Source: Adiantum capillus-veneris (taxonomy: Eukaryota; Streptophyta; Polypodiopsida; Polypodiales; Pteridaceae). From it: 64,000 nt of DNA. The notes beneath the pieces were generated by a model that ran no database searches, was not told where the DNA came from, and saw only the letters and a list, made by a program, of their open reading frames with translations. The position numbers were made by a program, and so were the translations under genes. Numbering within the stretch: position 1 is the stretch's first letter; every line of letters begins with the position of its first letter. Shown here one piece after another: positions 59,137-64,000 of the stretch. The stretch lies in contig CM043945.1 in the NCBI GenBank assembly GCA_014529385.2, positions 151,563,741 through 151,627,740 of the forward strand. The letters are read 5' to 3'.

Positions 59137-60135
59137 TTGTCCTTTTGCATGGAAAAAGTTGACTCACTTACTCAGGAGTATAGTGATGTGTTCTCAAGTG
59201 AGTTACCACCGGGTTTACCCCCTACACGTGATGTGCAACATGGCATAGATGTCTTGCCAGGCACTAAACCGGTGAGTAAACCACCTTGTCGTATGAGTGC
59301 TAAAGAAGCCAAGGAGGTTGAGAGTCAGTTGGCTGACTACCTTGCTTGTGGTTTCATTAGACCTAGCACTTCGCCTTGGGCATCACCGATTGTATTGGTA
59401 AAAAAGAAAGATGGTACTATGCGCGTGTGCGTAGATTATCGTGGATTAAATGCAATAACCATCAAGAACAAGTATCCTTTGCCTCGAGTGGATGAGTTGT
59501 TCGATCAACTCCACGGGGCAAGATACTATACAAAGATAGATCTTCGTTCAGGATACCACCAGGTACGTATCCTACTGCAAACATGGTTTGAGCATTTTGA
59601 ATTTTTGGTTATGCCTTTTGGTCTCTAACCAGTGCTGCAGCTACATTTATGACACTCATGGATAGTGTCTTACGTCCCTATCTTGGAAAATTTGTTGTGG
59701 TTTTTCTTGATGACATTCTTATTTACAGTAAGACCGAAGATGAACACATAGAACACTTATGATTAGTGTTTGAACAACTACGAGCTCACGTGCTGTATGC
59801 TAAGCAAAGCCAGTGCTATTTCTTTAAAACAGAGATACATTACCTTGATCATGTGATCTCTTATTCTGGAATCAAGATGGACACTGACAAGGTCGCTTCC
59901 ATTCTTCGATGGCCACCTCCCAACACAGTTGAGGAGCTTCAAATATTTTTAGGCATGGCTGGATTTTATTGACAACATATCTGTGACAATGCCAAAATCA
60001 CCGTTTCTATGACGGATCAACTTAAAGCAAAAGGTAAGACCTTTTCTTTGGAAAGAAGCCCAAAAATGTAGTTTCGAACAGCTCAAGGTAGCTATAGCCA
60101 CTGCTCCCATCCTAGCAATCGTCGACCCACTTAAG
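59137..60135 (+). pseudogene. Chromovirus reverse transcriptase
   Basis: The frame at 59137 gives [55 protein letters not shown] and [17 protein letters not shown] short scrambled or deleted part then reaches [10 protein letters not shown] and a stop at 59628. Another frame gives the catalytic [18 protein letters not shown] at about 59695-59745. From 59766 the thumb follows (YLDHVISYSGIKMDTDKV), with a stop near 59972. All motifs are recognisable but the frame is broken three times. Confidence 0.92.
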
Positions 60136-60768
60136 CCGTTTGTGGCAGAGACTGATGCTAGTGATAAAACCATTGGTGCGGTACTTCTCCAGGAGGGAAG
60201 ACCTATAGCCTTTGAAAGTAAAAAGTTAGATAGAGATCAACATAATTATTCTATCTATGAGAGAGAGCTCTATGCCATAATTCACGCTTTACGAAAGTGG
60301 CGACACTATTTGTATGGTGCCAAGTTTGAAGTAGTTTTTGACCATGAGAGTATCAAATGGTTTACTACTCAAACAGACTTGAAGGGCCGTAAAGCTAGAT
60401 GGGCAGAAATCCTTCAAGATTATGATTGTAAGCTACGATATCGCAAGGGTTGATATAATGTAGTAGCAGATGCACTAAGTCGGATGCCTCAGATTAATTC
60501 ACTTGCTTTCACGGAACTAAAGAGTGGATTTTTGGAGTCATTACGTGGCAGGTGTGCACAAGATCAATCATATGCTAAAGTGTGGAGTGCAGTTTTAAAA
60601 AGGGATCCCTCACACTCACATGTCTCTGAACGCGCAGATCAACATGTCTCTGCACGCGCATATAGAAACTCCAACACACAGAGCTCCACCCCTACTCAAG
60701 AAGAGCTTAAGTGATGGAAGAATTTTTTCATTGATGATGGCTACTTACTCCACAAAGGTAGAGTATGT
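60136..60768 (+). pseudogene. Chromovirus RNase H and linker
   Basis: ETDASDKTIGAVLLQEG is the first RNase H motif, with YSIYERELYAIIHALRKWRH and DHESIKWFTTQTDLKGRKAR following. A stop at 60453 replaces the usual residue in the RKG-x-N-x-VADALSR motif. The reading resumes as VVADALSRMPQINSLAF. Another stop is near 60714, and the linker WKNFFIDDGYLLHKGRVCVP leads to integrase. Confidence 0.92.
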
Positions 60769-61890
60769 GTGCCAAAGGACTCAGACACTAGGTACCAAAT
60801 CTTATTTGAGTGTCACGATAGTCCAAGTGCTGGTCATCTAGGTATCCATAAGACGTATGCCTTAGTTCGACAACAATTTTATTGGCCGGGCTTACATCAT
60901 GATGTTCAAGAGTATGTACTAAACTGCCAACAGTGCCAAGTTAATAAGGCAGAGCGCCTCAAGGTAGGTGGCCTTTTACATCCTTTAGAGATTCCACAAG
61001 GTAAGAGGGAGAGTATCTCTATGGATTTTGTAGTAGGACTACCTACTACAAATCGTGGTCATGATGTCATTTGGGTAATTGTAGACCGTCTCACAAAGAT
61101 GGGTCAATTCATTCCCACTAAGACTACGGTTAAGACGCCGGAATTAGCACGACTATTTGCAGAGCACATATAAACTCTACGGTCTTCCAGCTAGTATCAT
61201 TAGTGACAGAGATCGAAAATCCGATAATCACTTTTGGATCTCTGTTCCAAAAGTTGGAAACTAAACTTAATCTAAGTGCGGCTGATCATCCAGAAACGGA
61301 TGGTAAAAAAAAGAGTTAATCAAGTGCTAGAGGATATGCTTCGAGCGTACGTTAGCAAGAAGCAAACCAATTGGGAAGACTACTTAACTATATTGGAATT
61401 TGCTTATAATAGTTCAAAGCATGTGACTATAGGGTTTAGTCCATTTATACTTTTGTATGGATTTCAACCTAGATCACCCGTTACGGTGGGGTTGGCTAAG
61501 GAGAAGATACAACAAGCGAAGGATTTTCTCCAAGACCATTTTGACATGCTTCGAGTTGCTCGACAGAATGCTAAGCAAGCTCAAGATCGATATAAGAAGT
61601 ACGCAGATGAGCATCGACATCTTGCTACTTTCGAAGAAGAAGACAAGGTTTTTCTCAAAGTTTCGGAGCATTCAGAGAGTTTGAAGACGGAAAAAGTTGC
61701 TAAACTTTCACAACGCTATTGCTGACCATTTACCATTCTCAAACGTATAGGTCAAGTGGCCTATAAGTTAGCTCTCCCAGAGCAGTCACAAGTTCATCCT
61801 GTTTTTCATGTTAGCCATTTATAAAAACAGCTAGGAGAGAATGATAATGTCATTGACACATGTGTGTTGGTTGACCTTATCACACCGCCA
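60769..61890 (+). pseudogene. Chromovirus integrase
   Basis: The HHCC zinc-binding domain is intact (SAGHLGIHKTYALVRQQFYW...NCQQCQ). The first catalytic Asp is in SISMDFVVGLPTT. VIWVIVDRLTKMGQFIPTK follows, then a stop at about 61171. Out-of-frame text includes IISDRD, the second catalytic Asp. From 61320 the frame VLEDMLRAYVSKKQTNWEDY and EFAYNSSKHVTIGFSPFILL continues, with the C-terminal VAYKLALPEQSQVHPVFHVS at about 61755-61820 after another stop. Confidence 0.9.
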
Positions 61891-62085
61891 AGCATTCCTC
61901 ATGAGCTCGAAAAGATTTTGGATTCTCATGAGCTTTGCACCAGACATCATGTCAGACGACAGGTGTTGGTAAAATGGCTAGATAGATCTGAAGAAGGTTC
62001 TACATGGGAGAACGTCTCCGCACTTAATAAGCGTTTTCCTACGTTCATTTTTGAGGACGAAAATGATTCTCCAAGGGGGGGGTAA
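61891..62085 (+). pseudogene. Chromovirus chromodomain
   Basis: The last pol frame reads ILDSHELCTRHHVRRQVLVK and then WLDRSEEGSTWENVSALNKR. It has the fold signature of chromodomains at the C-terminus of plant gypsy integrases. It ends at a stop right before the purine tract and LTR. Confidence 0.9.
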
Positions 62086-62208
62086 TGTAAGGACATGGGC
62101 CCTATGGACAAGGACACCGACATGGCTGGATAGTGTGTACGCTAGGAGGAGGCTATAAGATAGCATGGTTGGGTGGAGACTAGCACACTTATTACCACCA
62201 CCCTTTCA
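62086..62208 (+). repeat. 3' LTR of the chromovirus
   Basis: 123 bp, TGTAAGGACATGGG...ACCCTTTCA, including GAGGCTATAAGATAGC. It defines the LTR unit found 31 times in the array. It is followed by duplication TTCAG. Confidence 0.93.
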
Positions 62209-62213
62209 TTCAG

Positions 62214-64000
62214 GTTTTTGACTATGAAAACTGATGCATTGATGAGAGAGGGGCTGCCTATTGGACGGACAATCATGACCTTGTTGATGCTATGGGGATG
62301 ACTGGGACCAAGGATAAACTTTACGAGGGAATTGAGAGACCTTCTTTGGAGAATGATCCAAGAGAGATATTTGTGTCTATGGAAGAGCTAGAGAAAATAT
62401 CGGTAGATGATCCTCAAGTGGCGTTATACACGTTAGTGACCAAACAAGGGGATAACTATTACATCAGGGAGGACGTGAGCCAGAGGGAACTCACTGACAT
62501 CAAGTGGATGTACATGTATGTCTACCAGCTTGAAACGAGGAAACGACTTATTTTGGTAGACAACAAGGGACATGAATATAGGTACGTGTATATGGCAGAC
62601 ATGGAAAAGATTTCCTATTGAGGAGAATTATTCTCCGTCATCTATTTGAATCAAACCTCCCTTAAAAAGCCAATTGAGAAAGAGGTGAGTTTCATGGATC
62701 GAGTCACCAAAATTCCACCCCATGTAGAGAGTGTTCGTAAGACAAGAATGGAGATTCTAGATCCATGGAGGAGAAGAGGTAGCTTGTCAAAACCAGAGCC
62801 TATTAGAGGTGGTTATACGATCATTACATGGTGTTCATCCAGACCACACCACATGAAAGGGCAAGGACAGATGCACATACGAGGGAGGAACCTAGAGCCA
62901 CACCTAGAATGAAAACCTTCCCTTATGAGGAAGCTTTCACAAGAGCTCCTGGAATGATGAGGTATGTCACTGATCCAAGATATGTGCCCATCCCAAGTTG
63001 TGACATGCATGGCTTTGGAAAACAATGGGTCAGTGGATCCCCATGCACATTCAACATCTTTCAAACAGGTACTGAGAGCTGAATACGTCATGAATTTCCC
63101 ATTTAGTTTGAAGGATTTGGATCAACCTTAAGAGGCACTACCCTCACTTGGTTCCAACCTTTGAAAAAGGAAGACTATGGGAATATAGAGTTTGTGGAAG
63201 AGTTTTCCATGAGAGGAATCAAGCACAATACTATGTGCAGATTCATTCCTTCAAACAAAAAGTGAGAGAGAAAGTTTGAGAAGCCGTTTTGTGAGAAACC
63301 TCAGGAAGATCGTCAGGTAGTATTTTTCATACAAGGGATCAAGAACGAACACCTCAAGAAGGATTTACATTTGAAAAAGTGTATGACTTTGGATGAGGAA
63401 TGAAGGAAGCCATCTACTTAATGGAAAATTTCCAGATATACAGAGGAGTGTCAAGGGATGTGGATGCAAGTTCAACAGATTCTAGATAAGCACGACCAAT
63501 GGACTAAGCACTACGAAAATAACATAGAAACAACAAACACCAATGAACACTGAAGAGCTTGCAAAAGAACTTGCAAGAAGAATGGGGCAAAAGTTGGGAA
63601 TTCCAAACCAGAGAATACGACCATTAAGGTGATGCATAACCTGTGGAGGAGATCATCCGACACCACAATGCCCTATGTTGCCGCAACCATATCCTAAGCC
63701 AAAGTGGTGTGCCATTGAAAATAAGTGGTCAAATCATGCCATTGAGGAATTCTATTATAATCGGGGACAAATTAGGGAAAGGCCTCATCCACCTAACCTT
63801 CCATATCATCAAAATATGCCAACAAACCCTCAATATCAACCAATAGACTAGGACCACCACCACCGAGATACGCTTCAGGACCTATGAACTTGCAACATGA
63901 GCAGAAAGACCAAGACCAGTGCTAGGACATCAACCACCACTACCGAGAGATAGTCAAGCAGTAGTGATGTATGTATACCTAGAGTAGTATACTGAAGAGA
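62214..64000 (+). pseudogene. Decayed gypsy gag (host element of the chromovirus insertion)
   Basis: Broken frames in one orientation. 62292-62621 has KISVDDPQVALYTLVTKQGD and GDNYYIREDVSQRELTDIK, with no recognised domain. At about 63110-63400 another region reads LRGTTLTWFQPLKKEDYGNI and FIQGIKNEHLKKDLHLKK, a Gag-domain pattern. At about 63640-63690 comes CITCGGDHPTPQC, a CX2CX3HX4C knuckle-like motif, followed by a Pro/Asn-rich tail. Stops interrupt it throughout. Whether it joins the minus-strand reverse transcriptase at 36986-37602 is unclear, because the strands are opposite. Confidence 0.65.

Larger units (their letters stand above)
56244..62208 (+). mobile_element. Ty3/gypsy chromovirus with 123-bp LTRs
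   Basis: 5,965 bp. The 5' LTR (56244-56366) is also the last LTR of the tandem array and the 3' LTR is at 62086-62208. TTCAG flanks both sides (56239-56243 and 62209-62213). The primer site at 56368 is the variant TGGTATCAGGGC. The purine tract CCAAGGGGGGGG is at about 62071-62082. Gag, protease, reverse transcriptase, RNase H, integrase and chromodomain follow in gypsy order, with multiple frameshifts. The two LTRs differ at roughly 20 of 123 sites, so the copy is old or its 5' LTR has exchanged sequence with the array. Confidence 0.93.

Overview
This window looks like repeat-rich intergenic DNA from the nuclear genome of a land plant. Almost everything recognisable is LTR-retrotransposon sequence of plant type. 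Ty3/gypsy elements (two with an integrase and chromodomain) and Ty1/copia elements are present, mostly broken by stops and frameshifts. Most readable primer-binding sites (PBS) carry TGGTATCAGAGC, the usual plant match to initiator-methionine tRNA. Nested insertions, a solo LTR, microsatellites and a long tandem array are also present. I see no bacterial-style operons, rRNA, tRNA or CRISPR, and no convincing host gene. The species cannot be named from this sequence.

Layout. (1) 1-13.9 kb is a nest of LTR elements. A plus-strand gypsy chromovirus (integrase end and chromodomain at 10739-11094, 3' LTR from 11392) was hit by a minus-strand gypsy element. Its 5' LTR lies at 10090-10733 and its gag lies at 8757-10030 and 1-403. 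That gag was then split by another LTR element at 409-8751 (5-bp duplication GTAGG). This third element now contains an element without recognisable pol (about 1274-5175) whose only long ORF has an Asp/His-rich repeat. A solo LTR of that last family sits at 12058-13257 with duplication AGTTG. (2) 13.3-16.9 kb has no clear genes apart from one weak exon-like stretch. (3) 16923-22003 is a complete but decayed minus-strand copia element (duplication TCACA). (4) 22-25.6 kb holds a DUF4283-like fragment, a long G-run and a degenerate AT-rich repeat field. (5) 25.6-28.17 kb is the 5' part of a plus-strand gypsy element. It abuts a truncated copia element related to the one in (3). That copia element's gag is split by a young copia element at 29644-35191 (LTRs about 98% identical, duplication CATCC). 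(6) 36-37.6 kb carries a decayed minus-strand gypsy reverse transcriptase. (7) 37603-56563 is a tandem array with a modal unit of about 638-640 bp. (8) 56244-62208 is a plus-strand chromovirus with very short 123-bp LTRs. (9) 62209-64000 carries remnants of another gypsy gag.

The most notable feature is the array. Each unit contains a 123-bp LTR with a TATA-like motif, followed by the initiator-tRNA primer site and leader of the chromovirus at its right edge. The array is therefore a satellite-like amplification of retrotransposon start regions: 31 LTR copies in 19 kb, organised in higher-order blocks. The 5 bases before nearly every LTR copy are TTCAG or a close variant. TTCAG also follows the chromovirus 3' LTR, so the array appears to have grown from the left flank plus 5' LTR of this insertion.
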